From Mesobacterium_A hydrothermale (GTDB taxonomy: Bacteria > Pseudomonadota > Alphaproteobacteria > Rhodobacterales > Rhodobacteraceae), in contig NZ_JAYLLH010000018.1 in NCBI RefSeq assembly GCF_035818635.1, positions 1 through 64,000 of the forward strand: a stretch of DNA of 64,000 bases. The letters are read 5' to 3'. The first letter of the stretch is position 1, and each line of letters starts with the position of its first letter. Of the stretch, positions 41,640 through 51,910 are shown piece by piece. Position numbers and translations under genes: made by a program. The notes beneath the pieces are model-generated. The model was not told the DNA's origin, ran no database searches, and saw only the letters and a list, made by a program, of their open reading frames with translations.

Positions 41640-44162
41640 TTGATCCGCTTCATCCTTTCCTTCCTTGGCTCGATCTTCAGCGTTGTGACGTTGGGGCTGA
41701 TGATGGTTGCGCTGACCATCGGTGCGATTTTCTGGATGTACGGCCGCGATCTGCCCAGCCATGAAAGCCTGGCCCAATACACGCCGCCCACGATCAGCCG
41801 GATCTATTCGGTACAGGGCCGGATCATCGACGAATTCGCCCAGGAACGCCGCCTGTTCACCCCTGCCGATGAAATTCCGGACCTTGTGAAACAGGCCTTC
41901 ATTTCGGCGGAAGACAAGAATTTCTACCAGCACAAGGGCTATGACCTGATGGGCATCGCCGCCGCAGCCTTTGATGCGGTGAAATCGCGCGGCTCGAACG
42001 TGCGGGGTGCGTCGACCATCACCCAGCAGGTGATGAAGAACTTCCTGCTGTCCGGCGACCGCCGGGTCGAACGCAAGATCAAGGAAATCATCCTGGCCAG
42101 CCGCGTGGAAGAGGCGCTGTCCAAAGACAAGATCCTGGAACTTTATCTGAACGAGATCTTCCTCGGCCAGAACTCGTACGGGGTGACCGCTGCGGCGCAG
42201 ACCTACTTCAACAAGTCCCTGTCGGAACTGGCCCCGCACGAAGCCGCGATGCTGGCGTCGCTGCCCAAGGCGCCGGGCGATTATCACCCGGTGCGTCGCA
42301 AGCAGCGTCTGACCGATCGCCGCAATTTCGTGCTGAAAGAGATGTACGAGAACGGCTATATCACCAAGGCCGTTTATGAATCCGAGCGGCAGCAGCCGCT
42401 GCGCTCGGTCCAGAATGGCGATTTCGAGCCGTTCCAGCAGCAACTTCCGCCGCGCGACTATTTCACCGATGAAATCCGTCGCCAACTCAGCCGCGACTTC
42501 GGCGAGGGCGAATTCTTCTCGGGCGGGTTCAGCGTGCGCGCCACGGTCGACCCGGAAATGCAGGTTCTGGCCGCACGATCGTTGCGCAAGGCGCTGGAAG
42601 ATTACGACCGCAGCCTGGGCCGCTGGCGCGGCACCGGCAAGGAAATCGACGTTGCCGCGCTGGATGACGAAGACAGCTGGCGCGCAGCGCTGGCCGAGGT
42701 GCGCGTCGCCCGCGACATTGATCTTGACGGCGTCTGGCACGTCGCCGTGGTACGCGAGGTCGGCGATCAGTCGATGCGCTTGCTGATCGAAGACGTGCAA
42801 GAGTCCGAGGCAGAACCGTTCGTCGTGCCGCGCAAGGACATTGCCTGGATGAAGGGCAGCTTCAAGGACAACTTCAAGCCCGGCGACGTGGTGCATGTGC
42901 GCCGCATGACGACGGGCAATGACGGGCAGGGCGATTTCATCCGCTGGACGCTGCGGCAGGTGCCGCAAGTGCAGGGCGGTTTCATGGCGATGGACGTGAA
43001 CAACGGCCGCGTGATCGCGATGCAGGGCGGCTTCAGCTATCAGAACTCGGTCTTCAACCGTGCAACGCAGGCGATGCGCCAGCCGGGCTCCAGCTTCAAG
43101 CCCTTCGTCTATGCGTCGGCGCTGGACAGCGGCTATTCCCCGGCCACCATCGTGATCGACGCCCCGATCGAAATCGACACGCCGCAGGGAGTCTGGCGAC
43201 CCAAGAACGCCAGCAACCAATATTATGGCCCAACCCCGTTGCGCACCGGGATCGAACGGTCGCGGAACCTGATGACCATCCGCCTTGCGCAAGAGGTGGG
43301 GATGGACGTGGTCGGCGCCTATGCCGAACGGTTCGGCGTCTACGAACACCTGTCGCCGGTGCTGGCCAACGCGCTGGGAAGCCAGGAAACCACGCTTTAC
43401 CGCATGGTTGCGGCCTATGCGATGTTCGCCAACGGCGGCGAACGGGTAGAGCCCACGCTGGTCGACCGCGTGCAGGACCGGTTCGGCCAGACCGTTTATC
43501 GTCACGACCGTCGCGAATGCCTCGATTGCGAAAACCCCGCCATCCCGCGCGACCTGAGCCCGCAGATCGTATCGCATCGCGAACGGGTGATGGACCCGGT
43601 GACCGCCTATCAGCTGACCTCGATGATGCAAGGCGTGGTGCAGCGCGGCACCGCCTCGGGCACGGTCAAGCTGCCGGTGCCGACCGCGGGCAAGACCGGC
43701 ACCACCAACGATGCCAAGGACGTCTGGTTCATCGGCTTCACCTCGAACATCGTGGCGGGCTGCTACATTGGCTATGACCAGCCGAAATCGCTGGGCCGCG
43801 GCGCGTCGGGCGGCGGCATGTGTGGGCCGGTGTTCCAGCGTTTCATGACCGAGGCGATCCAGAAATACGGCGGTGGCCGGTTCAAGGTGCCGACGGCTTG
43901 CATGTTCATCAACATCGACCGCTATACCGGGGCCCGCCTGTCGGATTCCGCCAGCGGCCCGAACGTCGTGTCGGAATGTTTCCGTGATGGCGAAGAGCCG
44001 ATCTTTGGCATCCAGTTCGACGGCGGGTTCGCCATGGGTGGGAATTTCGACATCATTCAGCATGACGCTCAGGGCCAGGAAGTCACCACAACCACCGGCA
44101 AGCGCGTCACCGTCGGCCCCAAGGCGAGCTTTGGCTCGCTCAGCTCGGGCGGGCTGTACTAA
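41640..44162 (+). CDS. mrcA: Bifunctional penicillin-binding protein 1A
   Basis: 840-residue class A PBP. A membrane anchor (about residues 3-35) precedes the glycosyltransferase domain with the catalytic glutamate in AFISAEDKNFYQHKGYD and the KIKEIILASRVEEALSKDKILELYLNEI helix. An OB-like insert of about 150 residues follows. The transpeptidase domain has serine in QPGSSFKPFVY, SRN, and KTGTTNDAKDVWF. It polymerises and cross-links peptidoglycan. I place the start at TTG 41640 because it gives the usual IRFILSFLGSIFS opening, has AAAGGG upstream and lies after the TTGACC/TATACT promoter. The frame extends back to 41535, but that part would precede the promoter. Confidence 0.92.
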   Translation: MIRFILSFLGSIFSVVTLGLMMVALTIGAIFWMYGRDLPSHESLAQYTPPTISRIYSVQGRIIDEFAQERRLFTPADEIPDLVKQAFISAEDKNFYQHKGYDLMGIAAAAFDAVKSRGSNVRGASTITQQVMKNFLLSGDRRVERKIKEIILASRVEEALSKDKILELYLNEIFLGQNSYGVTAAAQTYFNKSLSELAPHEAAMLASLPKAPGDYHPVRRKQRLTDRRNFVLKEMYENGYITKAVYESERQQPLRSVQNGDFEPFQQQLPPRDYFTDEIRRQLSRDFGEGEFFSGGFSVRATVDPEMQVLAARSLRKALEDYDRSLGRWRGTGKEIDVAALDDEDSWRAALAEVRVARDIDLDGVWHVAVVREVGDQSMRLLIEDVQESEAEPFVVPRKDIAWMKGSFKDNFKPGDVVHVRRMTTGNDGQGDFIRWTLRQVPQVQGGFMAMDVNNGRVIAMQGGFSYQNSVFNRATQAMRQPGSSFKPFVYASALDSGYSPATIVIDAPIEIDTPQGVWRPKNASNQYYGPTPLRTGIERSRNLMTIRLAQEVGMDVVGAYAERFGVYEHLSPVLANALGSQETTLYRMVAAYAMFANGGERVEPTLVDRVQDRFGQTVYRHDRRECLDCENPAIPRDLSPQIVSHRERVMDPVTAYQLTSMMQGVVQRGTASGTVKLPVPTAGKTGTTNDAKDVWFIGFTSNIVAGCYIGYDQPKSLGRGASGGGMCGPVFQRFMTEAIQKYGGGRFKVPTACMFINIDRYTGARLSDSASGPNVVSECFRDGEEPIFGIQFDGGFAMGGNFDIIQHDAQGQEVTTTTGKRVTVGPKASFGSLSSGGLY

Positions 44163-44198
44163 CCACCGAAAGACGCGCCGCACGTTCCACGGCGCCCC

Positions 44199-44235
44199 GG
44201 CCCAAGCCCGCTTGTCGCGCGGCTTGGGCCTTGCT
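44199..44235 (+). terminator. Hairpin after mrcA
   Basis: Arms GGCCCAAGCC (44199-44208) and GGCTTGGGCC (44221-44230) with a 12-base loop, followed by TTGCT. Likely the end of the PBP1A transcript. Confidence 0.55.
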
Positions 44236-44273
44236 ATCAGGCACATCTGAAACTTCAGACGGAAATACCGGAC

Positions 44274-45395
44274 ATGCGTGCAGAAACCGAAAACACCGTG
44301 GCAAGAATCGAAAAATCGCTGGAGCTTCTGGCCCAGCGGCTTGGCGACACCGCGCAGCACCGGCTGGAGGAATTCAACGCCCGCGTCGAAGATCCCGACC
44401 TGTGGAACGACCCCGCCGCCGCGCAAAAGCTGATGCGCGAACGCCAGTCGCTGGTCGATGCGATGGACACCTACCAGTCGATCAGGCAAGAGCTGTCCGA
44501 CAATGTCGAATTGATCGAACTGGGCGAGATGGAAGACGACGCAGAGGTCGTGGCAGAGGCAGAGGCCGCGCTGACCGCGCTCGCCGACAAGGCCGCCACC
44601 AAGGAACTCGAAGCGCTCCTGGACGGCGAAAGCGACGCCAACGACGCGTTCCTGGAAATCAAGGCAGGCGCCGGCGGGACCGAAGCCTGCGACTGGGCCT
44701 CGATGCTGGCGCGGATGTATGTCCGCTGGGCCGAACGCCGCGGGTTCGAGGTCGAGCTTCAGGAAGAACAGGCCGGCGCCGAGGCCGGGATCAAATCGGC
44801 GACCTACCAGATCAAGGGCCACAACGCCTATGGCTGGCTGAAATCCGAAAGCGGCACCCATCGCCTTGTGCGCATTTCGCCGTTTGGCAAGGGCACCCGC
44901 GAAACCAGCTTTGCCGCCGTTGGCGCCTATCCGGTGATCGACGACAACATCGAGATCGAGGTGAACCCGGCCGACATCCGCATCGACACGTTCCGCAGTT
45001 CCGGCGCGGGCGGTCAGCACGTCAACACCACCGACTCGGCCGTTCGGATCACGCACCACCCGACAGGTATCGTGGTGACCAGTTCTGAAAAATCGCAGCA
45101 CCAGAACCGCGACATCGCGATGAAGGCACTGAAATCCCGCCTCTACCAGATGGAGCTCGATCGTCGCAGCGCCGAGGTCAACGCCCTGCACGAAGCCAAG
45201 GGCGATGCCGGTTGGGGCAACCAAATCCGGTCGTATGTCCTGCAACCCTACCAGATGGTCAAGGACCTGCGGACCAACGTCGAAACCTCTGATACGCAAG
45301 GGGTTCTTGACGGCGACCTTGACCCGTTCATGGCCGCGACCCTGGCCCAGAAGGTGGCCGGCAAATCCCGCGCCGACGCCCGCGGCACGGACTGA
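44274..45395 (+). CDS. prfB: Peptide chain release factor 2
   Basis: 373-residue class I release factor. The stop-codon-reading tripeptide SPF is in RISPFGKGTRET, which marks RF2 (UGA/UAA). The peptidyl-transferase loop GGQ is in SSGAGGQHVNTTDSAV. The N-terminal coiled region (residues 1-110) is normal. The reading frame is continuous from ATG 44274, so the autoregulatory +1 frameshift at an early UGA known from Escherichia coli is absent here. Confidence 0.96.
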   Translation: MRAETENTVARIEKSLELLAQRLGDTAQHRLEEFNARVEDPDLWNDPAAAQKLMRERQSLVDAMDTYQSIRQELSDNVELIELGEMEDDAEVVAEAEAALTALADKAATKELEALLDGESDANDAFLEIKAGAGGTEACDWASMLARMYVRWAERRGFEVELQEEQAGAEAGIKSATYQIKGHNAYGWLKSESGTHRLVRISPFGKGTRETSFAAVGAYPVIDDNIEIEVNPADIRIDTFRSSGAGGQHVNTTDSAVRITHHPTGIVVTSSEKSQHQNRDIAMKALKSRLYQMELDRRSAEVNALHEAKGDAGWGNQIRSYVLQPYQMVKDLRTNVETSDTQGVLDGDLDPFMAATLAQKVAGKSRADARGTD

Positions 45396-45533
45396 TCGCC
45401 CACTCAGGTTTGGTTTTTCGAATATGTTGCGCTGCGGCGCGGCAGAACAATTATCTTGCGCGCGCCAACATTCCTTTGCTTAGATATGTCCCGAGAGGAC
45501 GCAACGTCAGGGCCAAGGGGAGAGGGCGCCGCG

Positions 45534-46340
45534 ATGCCATATACACCAGAGCTGGGGGTCCCCCAACTTGGAGCCGTCAGTGCAGCCACATTCAAGGAAG
45601 CCTTGCGCCGGGGTTGGCGCGACTATCGCCGCGCCCGCGGTTTCGCGCTGATCTTTGCCGGGTTCTACGTGCTCAGTGGCTGGTTCATGCTGTGGCTGAC
45701 CTGGAGCACCGGCACGACGTTCTGGCTGGTGCTGGCGGCCATCGGTTTTCCGCTGCTGGGTCCTTTCGCCGCCACCGGCTTCTACGACGTCAGCCGCCGG
45801 CTGCAACGCGGCGACGCCACCGACTGGATGCAGATCTTCAGCGTGGTCTGGCGTCAGTCCAAACGTCAGCTGCCGTCGATCAGCGCGGTGATCGTCTTCG
45901 TTTTCCTGTTCTGGTTCTTCCTGGGCCACATGATCTTTGCCCTGTTCCTCGGCCTGTCCACGATGACCAACGTCAGCAGTTCTTTCGGGGTCTATTTGAC
46001 CGCCAACGGCCTGACGATGCTTGCCGTGGGCTCGGTGGTCGGTGGTGCCTTCGCGCTGCTGCTCTACATGATCACCGTGCTGTCCCTGCCGCTGCTGCTG
46101 GATCGTGAGGTCGATTTCGTCACCGCGATGATCACCTCGTTCCAATACGTGCTGCGCCATCCGGTGCAGATGATCGGCTGGGGCATTTTCATTGCGGTCA
46201 CCACGTTCATCGCGATGATTCCGGCCTTCGTGGGGCTTTGCGTGGTGCTTCCGGTGCTGGGCCACGCCACCTGGCATGTCTACCAGATCCTCGCCTACGA
46301 AACCGCACCCGAGCAAGAGCGGGTGGTTCAACTGGCCTGA
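45534..46340 (+). CDS. DUF2189-family integral membrane protein
   Basis: 268-residue protein with six predicted membrane segments (about residues 38-58, 63-85, 115-140, 155-190 as two, and 215-250). ALRRGWRDYRRARGFALIFAGFYV begins the conserved region, and ATGFYDVSRRLQRGD lies in the first loop. This layout fits the DUF2189 family of unknown function. ATG 45534 is preceded by GGGGAGAGG. ATG 45486 in the same frame would add 16 residues and cannot be excluded. A composite repeat begins 13 bases after the stop. Confidence 0.75.
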   Translation: MPYTPELGVPQLGAVSAATFKEALRRGWRDYRRARGFALIFAGFYVLSGWFMLWLTWSTGTTFWLVLAAIGFPLLGPFAATGFYDVSRRLQRGDATDWMQIFSVVWRQSKRQLPSISAVIVFVFLFWFFLGHMIFALFLGLSTMTNVSSSFGVYLTANGLTMLAVGSVVGGAFALLLYMITVLSLPLLLDREVDFVTAMITSFQYVLRHPVQMIGWGIFIAVTTFIAMIPAFVGLCVVLPVLGHATWHVYQILAYETAPEQERVVQLA

Positions 46341-46353
46341 AGCCACCCAGCCC

Positions 46354-46414
46354 CTTTCATCTTTCCGAAAATACTCCGGGGGGCTGGCCCGACGGGCCAG
46401 CGGGGCAGCGCCCC
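46354..46414. repeat. Composite repeat element after the DUF2189 gene
   Basis: A box beginning CTTTCATCTTTCCGAAAAT (46354-46376) matches the bhcC-bhcD left box at nearly all positions. Next come a G-run and two hairpins with 3-base loops: CTGGCCC/GGGCCAG (46384-46400) and GGGGC/GCCCC (46402-46414). It lies in the gap between convergent genes. Confidence 0.75.
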
Positions 46415-46514
46415 AAGCCCGCATCGGTGCTGCCGCATGCTGTCCCGATGCTGACCAGGTTTGCGGGCCGATGGTCCGCACGCCGCTGTTCCGGATCATT
46501 GGGTTTTCCGGGCC

Positions 46515-46727
46515 TCAGGTCTCGCGCCCCATCGCAACCAGCCGTGCATGCAGCCCCGTGGCGCGGACATCGCCCAGTTCCAGCGCATAGACATAGGCAT
46601 GGGTCAGGTAGAACCCCTGCGCAACCGCGCTGTTGGCGTGCTCCCCGGCCTCGGTATAAAGCCCCACCAGTGCCCGCGTGTCGCCACGGGCATGGGCGGC
46701 CAGCAACCGGGCCTCCAGATCGTTCAT
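46515..46727 (-). CDS. Small partner protein of the Rieske oxygenase, unknown function
   Basis: 70-residue soluble protein whose ATG at 46727 overlaps the Rieske gene stop (ATGA), so it is almost certainly translated with it. It is mostly helical in appearance (MNDLEARLLAAHARGDTRAL, then TEAGEHANSAVAQGFYLTHAYVYALE), resembling two helical hairpins such as a TPR-like pair. No cofactor motif is seen. It could be a dedicated chaperone or stabilising subunit, but this is only inferred from coupling. Confidence 0.65.
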   Translation of the reverse strand: MNDLEARLLAAHARGDTRALVGLYTEAGEHANSAVAQGFYLTHAYVYALELGDVRATGLHARLVAMGRET

Positions 46728-47881
46728 TCCGCCGCCTGCGCCTGCATGCGATAGCCCTCGACCTGTATCGCCACCCAGTCGTGGAAGCAATGGGTCGGCC
46801 CGTCCATCGCGGGCGAAAACTTGCCGCCGTCGAAGCCGCTGGCATGGCGCCCGCGCTGCATGCCCTCGACGACAAAGACGTCTTCCTCGAACACGACCTT
46901 CCACTGCGCGGTGTTGCGGGCCCGCAGCGCGGGGTCGGTGTCGGGCACGGAATAGTACAGGTGAATATGCTCTACCGTACGATCCATTCCTTGCGGTTCC
47001 AGGATGATCGCGAAAGCATGATCGCGATGGGTGCCCAGCAGAACGTTTGGATAGACCGCCAGGTATTCCGCCTGTTCGTTCCACTTTTCACCGACATCCG
47101 GGAAATCGGGAAAGGTGGTGCCGTTGTCGTCGGTCAATTGCCGATAGACCAGCGTTCCCTGACCGGAAAAGGCGCCGGGCTGCTCGATGTTGTAATGGTC
47201 CTCCAGCCTGGAATAGCTGTTCAGCCCGGGATGAACCCAGGGCAGGTGATAGCTCTCGCAATAGTTTTCAACCGCCAGTTTCCAGTTGGTCTGCACCTCC
47301 AGCGTAAACCGGCTGTCCGCACCGCCGTGATACAAGGGAAGGTCGAATTCGCGCCAGCGGTCGATGGCGCCGGCCATCGCCACGTCAAAGTCCGGCGCAT
47401 CGCCCGACATGTTGATCCAGACCACGTCCCGCCAGACCTGGCTGCGCACCTCGACCAGTCCCAGCGCGTCACGCTGGATCGCGTCATGGGTGTTCTGCCC
47501 CGGGCCCCCGACATGGGGCGTACTGACCAGCCGGCCCTCGGTGCTGTAGCACCAGCTGTGATAGGGGCACCGGATCGCGCCTTCGATTTTGCGCGGCTCT
47601 TCCACCAGGATCATCCCGCGGTGGCGGCAGATGTTCTGGAAAACCCGTACCGTGCCGTCCTTGCCGCGCAACAGCAGCAGCGGCATGCCAAGGAAGGTCA
47701 GCGGTTTTGCGTCGCCGGGGTCCGGGACGTCCGCTGCCACCGCCAGCCCTGCCCATTGCCGGAACAGCAGCGCCTCGCGTTCTTCGGCAAAGACCGCGGG
47801 ATCGGTATAGTGCGCGTTCGGCAATCCCAGCGCGGTGGTGACGGGCTGGCGAACGGCGGAAAGGTCCGTGTTCCGGGACAT
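46724..47881 (-). CDS. Rieske non-heme iron oxygenase, large subunit
   Basis: 385-residue aromatic-ring-hydroxylase-type alpha subunit. The Rieske 2Fe-2S ligands are C85, H87 (CRHRG) and C105, H108 (CPYHSW). The mononuclear iron site has bridging E209 and ligands H212 and H217 in ENYCESYHLPWVHPG, with the third acidic ligand probably in VVFEEDVFVVEGMQ. The FEED-VEGMQ tail is typical of the choline-monooxygenase/GbcA-like branch that acts on quaternary amines as well as of some ring hydroxylases, so the substrate is open. No reductase gene adjoins it, so electrons must come from elsewhere. An XRE regulator gene lies directly upstream. Confidence 0.88.
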   Translation of the reverse strand: MSRNTDLSAVRQPVTTALGLPNAHYTDPAVFAEEREALLFRQWAGLAVAADVPDPGDAKPLTFLGMPLLLLRGKDGTVRVFQNICRHRGMILVEEPRKIEGAIRCPYHSWCYSTEGRLVSTPHVGGPGQNTHDAIQRDALGLVEVRSQVWRDVVWINMSGDAPDFDVAMAGAIDRWREFDLPLYHGGADSRFTLEVQTNWKLAVENYCESYHLPWVHPGLNSYSRLEDHYNIEQPGAFSGQGTLVYRQLTDDNGTTFPDFPDVGEKWNEQAEYLAVYPNVLLGTHRDHAFAIILEPQGMDRTVEHIHLYYSVPDTDPALRARNTAQWKVVFEEDVFVVEGMQRGRHASGFDGGKFSPAMDGPTHCFHDWVAIQVEGYRMQAQAAE

Positions 47882-47917
47882 GGCTGCGCTCCTTCTGGCT
47901 GGGCTCGGAACGAGTCA

Positions 47918-47928
47918 ACGCCAGTTCG
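47918..47928. promoter_or_regulatory. Shared operator motif upstream of the Rieske gene
   Basis: ACGCCAGTTCG lies 37 bases before the Rieske start codon. The identical 11-mer occurs at 48905-48915 upstream of the XRE gene, so both are candidates for binding by the regulator. Confidence 0.45.
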
Positions 47929-47984
47929 CGCCATTTCGATATCTCAGGGGCGACACGGTTTGTCGCGGCGCGACATGGCAAGGA

Positions 47985-48803
47985 TCACGAGAACGGTTTG
48001 CCCACCTGAAGCTGGGTGCGGTGAAACGGCAGAAGGTCTGCCTCGTCGCACAGGCCCGTCGACCGCATGACGCGCAGCTTGTCGGCAAAGCTGCCATTGA
48101 TGTATTCGACCACCAGCCGGGCGGCGCGCTTTCCGGTCACCGATTCCCGTGCGGTCCGCGTGGTGTAGCCGACCCAGTAATTGTTGTCGAAAGACGACTG
48201 CCGCGACAGGTAAGTGAAGGAAAAGGTCAGTGCGTTGCGGCGGCTGACCAGCATTGCCACGCCGCCTTCCTGCGGCATGACGAAGCCGCGGAATTCCCGC
48301 GCCTTCGGCGTGGCAGGCAGGCCCTGTTGCACCATCGCCTTCTTCGCCTCGTAGCCGCGCACGAAGGTGTGCTTGTCCTTGCGATAGATCTGCACGACGT
48401 TCACCACAAAGGTGCCGTTGTCCATGAAACTGCCCCGGGAAAACCGGTACAGACCGCTTGGCATCAGCTCTTCAGACACCGTTTCCGTGCCGTTGCCCAG
48501 GAATTCACGGATCTCTGGGTGGTGAAACAGGTCCGAGGTCAACTCGGCGATTTCGTCGACCGGCTCCAGCAGAATGCGCGCGTCCACACCGAAGAACTGA
48601 CAAATCTTGTACAGCACATCCGGCCGGGGAAAACTTTCCCCGGACAGGTAGCGGTTGAACTGCGTCCGGTTGATCCCAAGGTCGCGGCACAGCGCCGAAA
48701 TTGACGGGGCGACCTTCGAAAGCTGACGCAAATTGGCGCCAAACATGTTGCGCAGATCCGCCGGGCTGGGCATGGCCTGAGGGGCTTTCCTGGATGCGGT
48801 CAT
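47985..48803 (-). CDS. XRE-family regulator with C-terminal ligand-binding-type domain
   Basis: 272-residue protein. The N-terminal Xre helix-turn-helix at about residues 28-80 reads ISALCRDLGINRTQFNRYLSGESFPRPDVLYKI. The remaining 190 residues are of unassigned fold, mixed alpha/beta with several aromatic stretches (GLYRFSRGSFMDNGTFVVNVVQIYR). ATG 48803 gives a sensible N-terminus, and the longer frame to 48998 crosses a palindrome in the promoter region. It is transcribed toward the Rieske gene, 103 bases away, and is the probable controller of it. Confidence 0.82.
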   Translation of the reverse strand: MTASRKAPQAMPSPADLRNMFGANLRQLSKVAPSISALCRDLGINRTQFNRYLSGESFPRPDVLYKICQFFGVDARILLEPVDEIAELTSDLFHHPEIREFLGNGTETVSEELMPSGLYRFSRGSFMDNGTFVVNVVQIYRKDKHTFVRGYEAKKAMVQQGLPATPKAREFRGFVMPQEGGVAMLVSRRNALTFSFTYLSRQSSFDNNYWVGYTTRTARESVTGKRAARLVVEYINGSFADKLRVMRSTGLCDEADLLPFHRTQLQVGKPFS

Positions 48804-48890
48804 GTGCAATCCACTTCTGGTTGTTGGCTTCTTATCATATCTCGTCAAAGAAGCATAGTTCGCCGCATTTCTGTGAGGCATGGTGCTATT

Positions 48891-48915
48891 TGGCGTCATA
48901 GTTGACGCCAGTTCG
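48891..48915. promoter_or_regulatory. Palindrome and shared motif between XRE gene and 49027 gene
   Basis: Perfect 8-base arms TGGCGTCA (48891-48898) and TGACGCCA (48903-48910) with 4-base spacer TAGT. The right arm runs into ACGCCAGTTCG, the 11-mer also found before the Rieske gene. It lies in the 223-base spacer shared by divergent genes and suggests autoregulation of the XRE gene. Confidence 0.55.
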
Positions 48916-49026
48916 ACACAAAGATTGCCGGAATTTATACAAATTGCAAGCGTGCGGCCCGGAATCCGAGATATCGCGTGACGCGAGAATCTGCACACTC
49001 AAACAGATCAAGCTGGGAGCCCGACC

Positions 49027-49347
49027 ATGAAAGTGGAAACCATGTACGGTGTTGTGCTCTGGAGTGACGAGTCCGAACGCAAAGCGGTGATCTGGTGCGA
49101 AGATCACGGCGAACTGGCGTATTTTTCTGCCAACGATCAATCCGCGCTGTCAGGGATGCCCCTTGACGCAGGGGATCTGATCCAATTTGACGTCAGAACA
49201 GAGCGCGACCTGCGTCGCGCCCGGAACCTGCGTCTTGTCGGAGAGCGCCAATACCCTGCGATTGCAGAACGATTGACGGGCCGCACAGGGCAAAGGCCAA
49301 CCGGTGCGGAAAACGTCGTGGCCTTCGCCGGCGCGCCAGGCCGTTAG
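49027..49347 (+). CDS. Small protein of unknown function, OB-fold-like
   Basis: 106-residue soluble protein. The first 70 residues are beta-rich (MYGVVLWSDESERKAVIWCE, HGELAYF, LDAGDLIQFDVRTERDLRRARNL). The G-V-V-L-W opening and the L-x-x-GDLIQFDV turn resemble a cold-shock/OB fold, though the RNA-binding aromatic motifs are not clear. The last 30 residues look disordered. It is divergent from the XRE regulator, sharing its palindromic promoter region, and convergent with ilvH 32 bases away. Confidence 0.65.
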   Translation: MKVETMYGVVLWSDESERKAVIWCEDHGELAYFSANDQSALSGMPLDAGDLIQFDVRTERDLRRARNLRLVGERQYPAIAERLTGRTGQRPTGAENVVAFAGAPGR

Positions 49348-49379
49348 GCCTGGCACATCGAACTTGGCTCTGTCCGGCG

Positions 49380-49940
49380 TCAGGCGCCGCGTGACAGCGC
49401 CGCAACGCCAGTGCGCGCGATCTCGATCAGGCCCAGCGGGCGCATCAGGTCGGCAAAAGCATCGATCTTGTCCGGCGTCCCCGTCAGCTGGAACACAAAG
49501 CTTTCCAGCGTCGAATCCACCACATGGGCGCGGAAGATGTCCGCCAGGCGCAGCGCCTCGACCCGCTTGTCGCCCTGGCCGGCCACTTTCAACAGCGCCA
49601 GTTCGCGCTCGACCGAGCCGCCCTCGACGGTCAGGTCATGGACCTCGTGCACCGGCACGATCCGGCCCAACTGCGCCTTGATCTGTTCGATGACCTGCGG
49701 TGTGCCGGTGGTGACGACGGTGATCCGCGACAGATGACCTTCATGGTCCACCTCTGCCACGGTCAGGCTCTCGATGTTGTAGCCCCGGCCGGAAAACAGC
49801 CCGATGACCCGGGCCAGCACGCCGGCCTCGTTGTCCACGAGGACGGCAATCGTGTGGGTCTCCTGCACATCCGAAAAGGTCGGGCGCAGGTTATAGGCCG
49901 AATGCTTGGTCGAGCCCTTCTTGATCTGTAGCGGCGACAT
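49380..49940 (-). CDS. ilvH: Acetolactate synthase small (regulatory) subunit
   Basis: 186-residue regulatory subunit. The N-terminal ACT domain reads HTIAVLVDNEAGVLARVIGLFSGRGYNIESLTV (residues 29-61), followed by a second ACT-like half (ELALLKV, VDSTLESFVFQLTGTPDKIDAF). It confers valine feedback on the large subunit in branched-chain amino-acid synthesis. ATG 49940 follows GAAGGAAAG, and the longer frame to 49994 would run into the repeat element. It lies 123 bases after ilvI, and the gap is filled by hairpins and a repeat box. Confidence 0.95.
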   Translation of the reverse strand: MSPLQIKKGSTKHSAYNLRPTFSDVQETHTIAVLVDNEAGVLARVIGLFSGRGYNIESLTVAEVDHEGHLSRITVVTTGTPQVIEQIKAQLGRIVPVHEVHDLTVEGGSVERELALLKVAGQGDKRVEALRLADIFRAHVVDSTLESFVFQLTGTPDKIDAFADLMRPLGLIEIARTGVAALSRGA

Positions 49941-49978
49941 GGGTCTTTCCTTCGTCGGGGGAAAACGCAGACACTCCC

Positions 49979-50058
49979 GTCTTTGGTTTTCCAAATACCT
50001 TGGGGGGATCGGGGGGCAAAGCCCCCCGACGGGTCGGACAGGCCGCAGGCCTGTCCGA
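49979..50058. repeat. Composite repeat element between ilvI and ilvH
   Basis: Read on the minus strand (operon direction): hairpin TCGGACAGGCC/GGCCTGTCCGA with loop TGC (50034-50058), hairpin TCGGGGGGC/GCCCCCCGA with loop TTT (50009-50029), a C-run, then the box AGGTATTTGGAAAACCAAAG within 49979-50000. The box ends 38 bases before the ilvH ATG. The order of parts is the same as upstream of pbfA. Confidence 0.75.
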
Positions 50059-50063
50059 AATCA

Positions 50064-51818
<1,755 letters not shown>

Positions 51819-51854
51819 CGCTTCACTCCACCTACGACGTCATTTCAATTGCGC

Positions 51855-51892
51855 AATAAAAAGCCCCCGAGGATCAGTCGGGGGCGCATGGG
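51855..51892 (-). terminator. ilv attenuator terminator and competing anti-terminator arm
   Basis: On the minus strand arms GCCCCCGA (51885-51878) and TCGGGGGC (51870-51863) with a 7-base loop are followed by TTTTTATT, a canonical Rho-independent terminator 37 bases before ilvI. The overlapping arm CCCATGCGCC (51892-51883) can pair instead, over ten bases, with GGCGCATGGG at 51927-51918 inside the leader ORF, breaking the terminator. Confidence 0.85.
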
Positions 51893-51910
51893 GGACCAAT
51901 ATGGTGTCCG

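Noticed and set aside
41634..45299. 1221-codon minus-strand ORF opposite PBP1A and prfB
   Set aside because: It spans two recognised genes antisense, has His/Arg/Ala-biased sequence and no family motif. It is a frame artefact of codon bias.
44274..45395. Programmed +1 frameshift in prfB
   Set aside because: Looked for because it is common in prfB. The frame is continuous from ATG with no early in-frame TGA.
48803..48998. Longer N-terminus for the XRE regulator starting at 48998
   Set aside because: It would translate through the operator palindrome, and the added residues match no regulator domain. ATG 48803 fits better.
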